Below are positions 56,636 to 64,000 of a stretch of 64,000 nt of DNA, piece by piece. The position numbers and the translations under genes are program-made. The stretch's first letter is position 1; each line of letters starts with the position of its first letter. The stretch comes from Desulfobacterales bacterium (lineage in GTDB: Bacteria > Desulfobacterota > Desulfobacteria > Desulfobacterales > JAQWFD01). Under the pieces are notes generated by a model. That model had not been told where the DNA came from, ran no database searches, and saw only the letters and a list, made by a program, of their open reading frames with translations. The DNA lies in assembly GCA_028704555.1 (NCBI GenBank), contig JAQWFD010000002.1, forward strand, positions 62,001 to 126,000. The letters are read 5' to 3'.

Positions 56636-58831
56636 ATGAATGATACGGACGAGACCCTGCAAATTTTCTTTGCTGAAGCTGAAGATCTGTTTAAAATCGC
56701 TGAAGAAAGTCTGCTCAGATTAGAAGATTCCCCCGGACCCGGACCTGACGTTGAAGAACTTTTCCGGGCGCTTCACACCTTGAAAAGCGGCTCTGCCATG
56801 GTCGGTTTCGAGACTGTTTCCGAATGTGCTCATCTGATTGAAAATTTACTGGACCGCATCCGAAACAATGAGCTGACGATCTCAAAGCCTCTGATATCCT
56901 TTCTTTTGAAAGGGGTGGATTTAATTCGTGAAATGGTCGACCGCAGTGCCGAAGGCAGGCCCGCAGCTTCGCCTGAGACCATCACGGACTTTAAAAATCA
57001 GCTGAGCCGCTTTCCGGGCAATGACGCAATCCCGGACCCGGAAACATCTCCCCCGCAAGAGACGGGCCCAGCCCCTTACGCCGCACCTTCAAAAAAAAAT
57101 CTCCCGGCAAAGTCGGCAGCCCCCGCTCCCACAGCAGACCGGCCATCGGACAGCTGCCGCTATTACCGGATCAATCTTCAATTCAAAAGAAACTTTTTCG
57201 ACTGTGGCCAGGACCCGCTGATTCTCCTCCGCAATCTCGGCGATCTGGGAGATACGATCGAAATCGTTGCCGATATTTCCCAAATCCCCCGATACGATGA
57301 TCTCATTCCCTGTGAGCTGTATATCATATGGAAGCTGGTACTGAAAACAACGGCCCCGCAAAGTGAACTCGAAGATATTTTCATATTTGTCCGGAGTGAA
57401 AACCGGATTGATATCGATGATATTACAAACCATTACCAGAACGATGTGGATCTTCAGGCGGCCAATTTGACCATTGGCGAGGCGCTTGTTGAAAAAGAGG
57501 GCATATCCCGGCAGGATATCAAACAAGCCCTCCGCAAGCAGAAAAAAATCGGGGAAATTCTGATCGAAGATGGCAAAATTGACGAAAAAACGCTGGATAA
57601 AATCGTCGCTCTTCAGGAAAAAAGCCGCTCGGCATACCGTAAAACTAGTATCCGGATCGATGTCAATAAAATCAATTACCTGGTAAACCTTGCGGAAGAA
57701 ATCGGTATCGGTCTGTCAAAACTTGAGAAGCTGCTGTACGAGCCTGGCCATGTCAACCTGAATGATATCGAGCAGGAACTGGAAAATCTGACCAAGGTGA
57801 ATCAGGAATTTCAACAACGGGTTACCAACGTCAGGATGTTTCCCCTTGAAGGCACCTTCACCCGATATCTGCGCCTGGCCAGAGATACAGCATGCGAGCA
57901 GAACAAACAGATTAAAGTCGTTCTTTCCGGCGTTGATACCGAGCTGGATAAAGAAATCATCGAATACATTACCGATCCACTCAAGCATATTGTCCGAAAC
58001 TGCGTAGATCACGGGATTGAACCGCCGGAAGAACGAATCGCCGCCGGCAAACCGCCGGAAGGCCGTCTGGACTTCCGGGCCTACCAGAGAAGCGGAAAAA
58101 TTTACGTGGAGATCAGTGATGACGGCCGGGGACTCAACGTTGAAAAAATCCGTCAGCGTGCCATTGAACAGGGGCTCATTACGGCGAAACAACCCCTGGA
58201 TAACGATGCGCTCCTAGAATGTATCTGCCGACCCGGATTTTCAACCGCCTCTTCAGTCACGCCAATGTCGGGTAGAGGCGTAGGACTGGACGTGGTCAAA
58301 ACCCAGGTGGAACGGCTCGGGGGAATCCTCAGGGTCAACACGCAGCCCGCAAAAGGCACCACCTTTACCCTGGCACTTCCCCTGACCTATGCGCTGACCC
58401 ATTCGCTGCACCTGATATGCCGTGAGCGATCGTTTCTGATTCCTATCTGGGGGGTCGTCGCCACCGAACGGTTCAATCCTGCCCGGATAAAAACGTTCGG
58501 GGCCGATGAAACCCTGTATAAATTCAGAGAGAACTATATCCCCCTGATGGACATACCCCAATTTTTCGATTTAACCAGAAAAAATACCCCCCTGTCAGGC
58601 AACATACTGGTATTTATCGATACCGGAAAAAAGCAGTTCGCGCTTATCGTCGATGATGTACTCGATCCACATCAGGTAGTCGTTAAAACCCTTGAAACCA
58701 ATTACCGGAGCGTTCAAGGCGTCTCAGGTGCCACCATACTGAGTGATGGTTCTGTGGCGCTGGTTTTAGATCTCTTGGGACTTGAAGAAATGTTCTTTAA
58801 ACAACCTTCTTATTCAGGGAGTGAGACATGA
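56636..58831 (+). CDS. cheA: chemotaxis histidine kinase CheA
   Basis: 731 aa. P1 domain (1-110) with phosphorylated His47 in ALHTLKSGSAMVGF, a Pro/Ala-rich linker (about 115-175), an unusual folded segment (about 180-325) in place of a standard P2, P3 dimerisation helices (about 335-400), P4 kinase domain with the N-box HIVRNCVDHGIEPP and G-boxes SDDGRGL and MSGRGVGLDVVK, and a C-terminal P5 CheW-like domain. All kinase motifs look intact. It autophosphorylates under chemoreceptor control and passes phosphate to CheY. It overlaps the next gene by 4 bases. Confidence 0.95.
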   Translation: MNDTDETLQIFFAEAEDLFKIAEESLLRLEDSPGPGPDVEELFRALHTLKSGSAMVGFETVSECAHLIENLLDRIRNNELTISKPLISFLLKGVDLIREMVDRSAEGRPAASPETITDFKNQLSRFPGNDAIPDPETSPPQETGPAPYAAPSKKNLPAKSAAPAPTADRPSDSCRYYRINLQFKRNFFDCGQDPLILLRNLGDLGDTIEIVADISQIPRYDDLIPCELYIIWKLVLKTTAPQSELEDIFIFVRSENRIDIDDITNHYQNDVDLQAANLTIGEALVEKEGISRQDIKQALRKQKKIGEILIEDGKIDEKTLDKIVALQEKSRSAYRKTSIRIDVNKINYLVNLAEEIGIGLSKLEKLLYEPGHVNLNDIEQELENLTKVNQEFQQRVTNVRMFPLEGTFTRYLRLARDTACEQNKQIKVVLSGVDTELDKEIIEYITDPLKHIVRNCVDHGIEPPEERIAAGKPPEGRLDFRAYQRSGKIYVEISDDGRGLNVEKIRQRAIEQGLITAKQPLDNDALLECICRPGFSTASSVTPMSGRGVGLDVVKTQVERLGGILRVNTQPAKGTTFTLALPLTYALTHSLHLICRERSFLIPIWGVVATERFNPARIKTFGADETLYKFRENYIPLMDIPQFFDLTRKNTPLSGNILVFIDTGKKQFALIVDDVLDPHQVVVKTLETNYRSVQGVSGATILSDGSVALVLDLLGLEEMFFKQPSYSGSET

Positions 58832-59400
58832 TGATCATAAAATGGCTGGTCTTTTTATTGAACAGGTGCGATCAGAATGCGGCCATGCCGGAACATTGGA
58901 GGCGTGAAGGAACGCTTGCCGATGTGTTACCCATTAAAAAATTCCTGTCCGTAACCGTGGTAAGCATCTGTCTGACCGGGGTATCGTTTCCCGCTTACGC
59001 TCAACAGGCGATCGACAATGGCTATGTCGGATCTACATCATGTCAGCCCTGTCACAAAGCACAGTATGAAAATTTTCAAACCTATGCCCGGAAGAGCAAA
59101 TCGTTTGACAGTGTGCGAAAAATGTCAAATGGGCTGACCCCCGATGAGATCAAGAATTGCTACACGTGTCACTGTACCGGCTTTGGAAAAGCCGGCGGGT
59201 TTATCAGCGAAGACAAAACCCCGGAACTCAAGGACGCCGGATGCGAGGTCTGTCATGGGCCGGGTCAGCGACATATTAAAACCCGGAACCCCGATCACAT
59301 TTTAAAAGAGGTGACGATTCAAATATGCCAGGAATGTCATACCGAAGACAGGGTAACATCTTTTCGATACACACCGGTAATTCATGCAGGGTGCCATTAA
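58828..59400 (+). CDS. exported tetraheme cytochrome c
   Basis: 190 aa from ATG 58828, which overlaps the cheA stop (ATGA) and follows GGGAG. A GTG at 58924 would give a neater signal peptide ([18 protein letters not shown], cleaved after AYA). Four CxxCH haem sites follow: CQPCH, CYTCH, CEVCH and CQECH. The layout ([29 protein letters not shown]) is that of multihaem cytochromes of the c554/cytochrome-P460-associated type. The protein is periplasmic. Being inside a chemotaxis operon and just before a haem-c chemoreceptor, it may deliver electrons to that sensor. Confidence 0.88.
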   Translation: MMIIKWLVFLLNRCDQNAAMPEHWRREGTLADVLPIKKFLSVTVVSICLTGVSFPAYAQQAIDNGYVGSTSCQPCHKAQYENFQTYARKSKSFDSVRKMSNGLTPDEIKNCYTCHCTGFGKAGGFISEDKTPELKDAGCEVCHGPGQRHIKTRNPDHILKEVTIQICQECHTEDRVTSFRYTPVIHAGCH

Positions 59401-59416
59401 ACGGGAGGGTGCACGG

Positions 59417-61729
59417 ATGATCACTATTTTTAACAAACTGCTGAGACGGACAAGGTTGCGCGGCAAGATACTGGTTACCACCATTGTCATCGTCGTATTC
59501 TTTATGGGATTGAGTCTGGTTCAAAGCCTCTCCCTGCACAAACAGACCGCCATGGATCAGCTGGCCAATTTTTCGAACGATCTGATCGGAAACACCTACA
59601 GCACGGTCAGGTCCTCGATGATCGTCGGCCAAAGCAATATCGTAAAAACCCAGTTAAAAGATATCAAAAACAACATGGGCGGTGTACATTTTTACATTAC
59701 CGATTTCAAAAAACTCATCTCCTATGCGTCTGAAGACAAGCGGATCGATCAGAATATGAACCGGTTTTTCGGTAACGATGAACTGAGTCAGGCACTGGAT
59801 CAATCCTTGAAAACGGGAATCGCCCCGGAGAGGTCCTGGCAGGAACTCGATACCAACATCCCCTTTTTGACAACCATAAAACCCATTTTAAATGAATCGG
59901 CCTGTTTTCACTGCCACGGCTCCAGCCGCAAGATTCTGGGCGCAATGGTCATCAAACAGCCCGTCACAGGGATATATACCGCCATCCGCAACTCTCGAAA
60001 CGAACTGATTCTGTATTTTGCAGGATCTCTGGTCGGGCTGGTACTGATTATCAATTTCATGTTTTCCAAACTGGTGACGCAACGCATCCGCAGCCTCGAA
60101 GAACAGGCCAATAAACTTGCCGCGGGTGATATCAACATAACGGCCGATGATGACTATATCGATTCGATCGGAAGGCTTGCCCGCAATTTCAATTTAATGG
60201 TCAAAAATATCAAAGACCGGATGGAATACGCCAACAGCCTGAAACTGGGAATTTCAGATCCCTTCTTCATGGCCGATCCGGAAATGAAAATCACTTATTT
60301 TAATGCCGCCGCTGAGCAAATGACCGGCATACCGGCCGGCCAGGCAATCGGTAAAACCTGTCAGGAAGTGTTTGGGACAACCACAAGCAGCCCGTTCAAA
60401 AAAGTCATTGAAACGGGGACTGCACTTCTCGGCCAGCGCATCACCGTAACAGATTCAAACGGCCGCGAGATACCGGTGATGACCAGCGCTTCTCTGCTGC
60501 GCGATTCATCCGGCAAAATTCTGGGGGGATTTGAAATAATCCGCGATCTGACCACTGAAGTCGAAGCGGAAAACCGGCTGCAGGAAGCCTATCTCAGAGA
60601 AGAAAAAGCCAAACAGGCCATGGAAGACAAAGTCCATGAACTGTCCGAAATTCTTGCCCGGGTCGGGCAGGGGGATTTTACCATGAGAGCGGCTGAGACC
60701 GGCGCCAATGATGCCATGGACATCCTGACCACCCGCATCAACAAAACGCTGGACGGCATCGTCTCTCTGATTACCCAGGTCAAATCCCATATCATACCGG
60801 TTTTGAAAGGGATCATGCAGATTTCTCAGGGCAATCAGAGTCTGTCCCAGCGAACGAAGCAACAGGCCTCGGTCATGGAGGAAATCAGCTCCACCCTGGA
60901 ACAGCTGGTTTCCAACACCTCCCAAAACCTGAACAATACCCGCCATGCCGATACGCTTTCCAAAGAGGCGCTCGATGTGGCCAAAGCCGGCGGAAAACAA
61001 ATCGAAAAGACGGCACGGGCCATGGTTGAAATGTCGGAGGCCAGCAAAAAAATCGTTGAAATGATGGACCTGATCAACGAAATCACGTTCCAGACCAACC
61101 TGCTGTCGATCAATGCGGCCATCGAGGCAGCCCGGGCCGGAGAGCAGGGGCGGGGTTTTGCCGTGGTCGCCAACGAAGTCAGAAACCTCGCCAAGAGAAG
61201 CACCGCAGCGTCCAAAAACATTAAGGATCTGGTCCGCGAAATTTTAAATACGGTAACAAAATCCGGGGAATGGGTCGAAGAGCTGAAAACCAGCTTCGCC
61301 AAGATCATGACGACAGCGGAACAGGTCTCTATCGCCTTAAATAACGTATCTGTAGGCACGGAAGAAAGCGCCACCGGCATCGAACAAATCAGTGAAGGAA
61401 CCGCCAGAGAACTCGTGGAAGTCAACGAGCAGAATGCCGTTTTTGTCGATGAAATCGCCCGGGAAACGCAAAAGCTCAAAGAAAAGTCTGAACAGCTTAA
61501 AAATATCACCGAGATTTTCAATCTGGGTGAAACGAATCAACCGGATGAGTTGGACGACTCCGGGTACACGGACACACGAAACGCATTTTCTTTTTCCGGA
61601 AAGGAGAAACGGTCACCCATACCTTTCGGAGATTCCCTTCAAAAAAATATTATCCATAAATCCAACATCGATCATTTAAAAAATGACCTGCTGGAAGACG
61701 ACTTTGAAGAAGAATTCGAGGAATACTGA
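59417..61729 (+). CDS. methyl-accepting chemotaxis protein with c-type haem in its sensor domain
   Basis: 770 aa. First membrane helix at about residues 18-38; periplasmic domain to about 200 with one CxxCH site (ACFHCHG, near residue 163), meaning covalently bound haem c; second helix near 205-225; HAMP; a cytoplasmic PAS domain (about 275-390); then the signalling domain with the conserved tip [20 protein letters not shown]. The haem sensor recalls Desulfovibrio DcrA and Geobacter haem-c sensors for redox or gas. Frame opens at 59384, but ATG 59417 follows GGGAGGG. It ends by overlapping cheW (TGATG). Confidence 0.93.
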   Translation: MITIFNKLLRRTRLRGKILVTTIVIVVFFMGLSLVQSLSLHKQTAMDQLANFSNDLIGNTYSTVRSSMIVGQSNIVKTQLKDIKNNMGGVHFYITDFKKLISYASEDKRIDQNMNRFFGNDELSQALDQSLKTGIAPERSWQELDTNIPFLTTIKPILNESACFHCHGSSRKILGAMVIKQPVTGIYTAIRNSRNELILYFAGSLVGLVLIINFMFSKLVTQRIRSLEEQANKLAAGDINITADDDYIDSIGRLARNFNLMVKNIKDRMEYANSLKLGISDPFFMADPEMKITYFNAAAEQMTGIPAGQAIGKTCQEVFGTTTSSPFKKVIETGTALLGQRITVTDSNGREIPVMTSASLLRDSSGKILGGFEIIRDLTTEVEAENRLQEAYLREEKAKQAMEDKVHELSEILARVGQGDFTMRAAETGANDAMDILTTRINKTLDGIVSLITQVKSHIIPVLKGIMQISQGNQSLSQRTKQQASVMEEISSTLEQLVSNTSQNLNNTRHADTLSKEALDVAKAGGKQIEKTARAMVEMSEASKKIVEMMDLINEITFQTNLLSINAAIEAARAGEQGRGFAVVANEVRNLAKRSTAASKNIKDLVREILNTVTKSGEWVEELKTSFAKIMTTAEQVSIALNNVSVGTEESATGIEQISEGTARELVEVNEQNAVFVDEIARETQKLKEKSEQLKNITEIFNLGETNQPDELDDSGYTDTRNAFSFSGKEKRSPIPFGDSLQKNIIHKSNIDHLKNDLLEDDFEEEFEEY

Positions 61730-62178
61730 TGGTGGAAGCCCAATATGTTGTTTTCTCAATCAATGAGCAGATTTTCGGAATTGAAATTTCAAAAATAAAA
61801 GAAGTCCTGAGCTATCGGAAGATTACGCCTCTGCCCCATGTCCAGGGGTTTGTCAAAGGGATCATCAACCTCAGGGGCATGATTCTTCCGGTATTTGATC
61901 TGGGCAAAAAATTTAATTTTGTCAGAGGTGACTACAGCCCCTACCATGTGATTATCGTGATGGAAATATCCGGAAGGGTGATGGGCGTCATCGTTGATGA
62001 AATAACCGATGTTGTCGAAATTTTTTCTGAAGAGCTCCAGACCACGGAAAACCTTCCCACCACGCTTCGACGGGACTACCTCAACGGGGTCGGAAAAAAG
62101 AACGACGAGATGATCATTCTCCTGAATATCGATCGGCTGCTCAGCCCGGAAGAACTTGAACTGGCGGATGCAACGTAG
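61729..62178 (+). CDS. cheW: chemotaxis coupling protein CheW
   Basis: 149 aa. A complete CheW fold: YVVFSINEQIFGIEISKIKEV, PLPHVQGFVKGIINLRG, LPVFDLGKKF, then VIVDEITDVVEI. It bridges the receptor tips and the P5 domain of CheA. The start codon overlaps the MCP stop by one base, so receptor and coupler are translated together. Confidence 0.95.
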   Translation: MVEAQYVVFSINEQIFGIEISKIKEVLSYRKITPLPHVQGFVKGIINLRGMILPVFDLGKKFNFVRGDYSPYHVIIVMEISGRVMGVIVDEITDVVEIFSEELQTTENLPTTLRRDYLNGVGKKNDEMIILLNIDRLLSPEELELADAT

Positions 62179-62207
62179 CGACCGGATTTTACAGGAAAAA
62201 AAATAAC

Positions 62208-62949
62208 ATGAACGAATTTTACAGCAAAAACCTTGAAAAAAATGTGACCATGCTCCGAGCCGGTGAGTATCATGCATCCGCCAGGGGGGAAATTCTTTAT
62301 GCCATCCCGGGTTCGTGCATGTCCTCGTGTATCTGTAATACCAGAAACAAAATCGGGGGCATGAATCATTATCTGCTTCCCAACATGATCCATCCCGAAG
62401 AAATACTGACCTCCGATGTCGGCAGATACGGAATGTATTCCATGGAGCTGCTAATCGGAGACCTGATTAAATCAGGTACTCAGCGTAAAAATCTGGTGGC
62501 GGCAATGTACTCAATTTCAGATCCGGCGACGATGCGATCATGGAGTCAACTATCCGATTTGCCAGAAAATATCTGGCGCTCGAGCAGATTCCAGCCATCA
62601 GCCAGGACCTCGGAGGCAAGGTATTCATCGCTCCCGGAGGAAAACACATGAGGCTCGCCCGGGATTCACGAGGATATTTTATCCGGATCGATCCGTCTCC
62701 GCCGCGACTTCACCAACGCCCCTCTATCGATATTTTATTTCATTCGGTTACAACGCATGCAGACAAACAGGACAGCGCCGACGGGCTTCTCGCCATGCGG
62801 AAGGCAGGCGCCGCCTATACCATCGCTCAGGATAAAGGCAGCTGTGTGGTGTTCGGCATGCCTAAAGAGGCGATTAAACGGGGGCCGCCGCCGATACGGC
62901 TCCACCGGAACCCATCCCGGGGTTGATTCTGGCAAATGGGCACCGATAA
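62208..62949 (+). pseudogene. ruined cheD joined to a remnant of cheB
   Basis: 62208 to about 62497 reads as CheD (AIPGSCMSSCICN, KIGGMNHYLLP, GRYGMYSMELLI). A frame change near 62497 allows GGNVLNF to continue CheD into IRFARKYLALEQIP and SQDLGG. At about 62617 DLGG runs straight into VFIAPGGKHM, which is mid-CheB methylesterase. Then HSVTTHADKQ jumps to DGLLAMRKAGA, losing the TGMGxDG catalytic part, before VVFGMPKEAI. A last frame change near 62885 gives a CheB-like end (IPGLIL) to a TAA at 62947. Deamidase C-terminus, CheB receiver and CheB catalytic core are lost. Confidence 0.75.
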
Positions 62950-62986
62950 CCACACTATTTATCACTGAACGAGGCTCAACCGGATT

Positions 62987-63898
62987 ATGGCGACCATATT
63001 GATTATTGATGACAGCAAGCTCATCGCCCATGTGGCAAAAAACATTTTATCCAAAAGAGGTCATCGTGTTCTGCTGGCCCCGAATGGAGAAACCGGACTG
63101 CAAATTGCACAAAACCAGTACCCCGATTTGATTCTTCTGGATCTGGTAATGCCCGGCATCGATGGTTATGAAGTCTGCAGGCGTATCAAAAAAAATGCTT
63201 CAACCGGAGACATCCCGATTATCATGCTGACCTCCAAAGGCGAATCGGCTGATAAAGTCAGAGGACTTGAACTCGGGGCATCCGATTATGTCACCAAGCC
63301 TTTTGATGAAGCAGAGCTGGTGGCCCGGACCAATACGCACCTGAAAATCAAGGAGCTTTGTGAAAGCCTGCAGGGAAAAAACCGCCAGCTTCTGGAGATG
63401 GCCACCCGTGACGGATTGACCGGGTTGTTTAATCACCGGTATTTTCAGGATGCGGTCACAAAGGATATCAAACGGGCAATGCGGTATCACGAATCGTTAT
63501 CATGCGTAATGTTTGACATCGACCTTTTTAAAAAATTCAATGATACCTATGGCCACCAGACCGGAGATATGGTTCTAAAAACGCTGGGGCAACTGATACA
63601 GCATAATAAGCGGGACAGCGATCTGGCCGCCAGATACGGAGGGGAAGAATTCGCCCTGCTGCTGTATCATACCATTTCCGCCGATGCGATTACGATTGCG
63701 GAGCGACTCCGCAAGGCCGTGGAAAAGCATGAATTCAAAGCGTATGATTTGATATTGAAGGTGACCATCAGTTTTGGCATTGCCACCTATCCCCATCCGG
63801 ATATCATGGATGCCAAATCATTGATCGAATGCGCCGACAAGGCGTTGTATCGGGCCAAAGAAGGCGGCAGAAATCAGGTAATCTGTGATCTGGGCTGA
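62987..63898 (+). CDS. receiver-GGDEF diguanylate cyclase (PleD/WspR-like)
   Basis: 303 aa. A receiver domain (1-120, DD at 8-9, Asp52 in LLDLVMP, TS switch, Lys in TKPFDE) and a GGDEF domain (about 140-300). The active site reads YGGEEFALLL, with an RxxD inhibitory site (RDSD) five residues before it, so product inhibition is expected. It makes c-di-GMP when phosphorylated. As the last gene of the chemotaxis operon it is a plausible second output of CheA beside CheY, linking the haem receptor to c-di-GMP. Confidence 0.95.
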   Translation: MATILIIDDSKLIAHVAKNILSKRGHRVLLAPNGETGLQIAQNQYPDLILLDLVMPGIDGYEVCRRIKKNASTGDIPIIMLTSKGESADKVRGLELGASDYVTKPFDEAELVARTNTHLKIKELCESLQGKNRQLLEMATRDGLTGLFNHRYFQDAVTKDIKRAMRYHESLSCVMFDIDLFKKFNDTYGHQTGDMVLKTLGQLIQHNKRDSDLAARYGGEEFALLLYHTISADAITIAERLRKAVEKHEFKAYDLILKVTISFGIATYPHPDIMDAKSLIECADKALYRAKEGGRNQVICDLG

Positions 63899-64000
63899 GC
63901 CCCATGCGGGATACAAGTTTTCTTCTGTACATTTTAAATAAATTTCAGAAAGTTGAACTATCCTTTCAGATATGCTATAGAACAATTTCGTTTATTTCTG

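Noticed and set aside
1..64000. CRISPR arrays, tRNA and rRNA genes, intact insertion sequences or prophage
   Set aside because: No regularly spaced direct repeats, no TTC-loop-type tRNA pattern, no rRNA stretches, and no intact transposase or phage structural gene were seen.

Overview
The window looks like chromosome of an anaerobic deltaproteobacterium, most likely a sulfate-reducing member of the Desulfobacterales. The pointers are a selenocysteine-containing periplasmic formate dehydrogenase with its FdhE maturation factor, a tetraheme cytochrome c next to a haem-c chemoreceptor, oxaloacetate-decarboxylase-type sodium pump subunits, a lactate/glycolate oxidoreductase locus, and family-level protein resemblance throughout. 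No rRNA, tRNA or CRISPR array was seen. The assignment is inference from gene content, not from a marker gene.

Layout. 1-5.9 kb: a CHASE2 sensor protein cut by the window edge, then the fdhA(Sec)-fdhB-fdhE operon on the minus strand. 6.5-14 kb: a B12-type radical SAM enzyme, PepA, a THUMP RNA methyltransferase coupled to an EamA permease, a long inverted repeat, and an MFS permease with a small conserved protein. 14-20.3 kb: a stress block (two Hsp20 proteins, Lon), an RlpA-like lipoprotein, GmhB, a CBS protein and a frameshifted PilZ gene. 20.8-31.2 kb: housekeeping genes (transketolase, HisI, HisG, aminotransferase, EngB, Era, HNH) and a cNMP-binding protein with the OadG/OadB sodium pump subunits. 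31.3-44.1 kb: a DUF1178 protein, an SH3 protein, NadB, UbiE/MenG, DnaJ, QueD, PyrE, and a division/envelope cluster (FtsE, FtsX, EnvC-like factor, CtpA, divergent polysaccharide deacetylase). 44.3-48 kb: a decayed lactate utilisation locus. 48-55.8 kb: a receiver protein, SMUG-type uracil-DNA glycosylase, XRE-cupin regulator with acyl-CoA synthetase, an HD-GYP sensor, a truncated transposase-like gene and remnants of a dispersed repeat. 55.8-64 kb: a chemotaxis operon (STAS, CheY, CheA, tetraheme cytochrome c, haem-c MCP, CheW, a ruined cheD-cheB, and a receiver-GGDEF protein).

Two themes stand out. First, the chemotaxis operon pairs a c-type-haem chemoreceptor with its own exported tetraheme cytochrome, which suggests redox or gas sensing, while the adaptation enzymes CheD and CheB have been destroyed. 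Second, the last 20 kb shows repeated internal-deletion decay: lutC, glcD, a GntR regulator, the receiver domain of the HD-GYP protein, cheD-cheB and a GxxExxY-type element all keep both ends but have lost their middles. The first 44 kb shows almost none of this.

Two stretches have promoter-plus-terminator architecture without an ORF and are proposed as small RNA candidates (about 28.36-28.63 kb on plus and 37.99-38.08 kb on minus).
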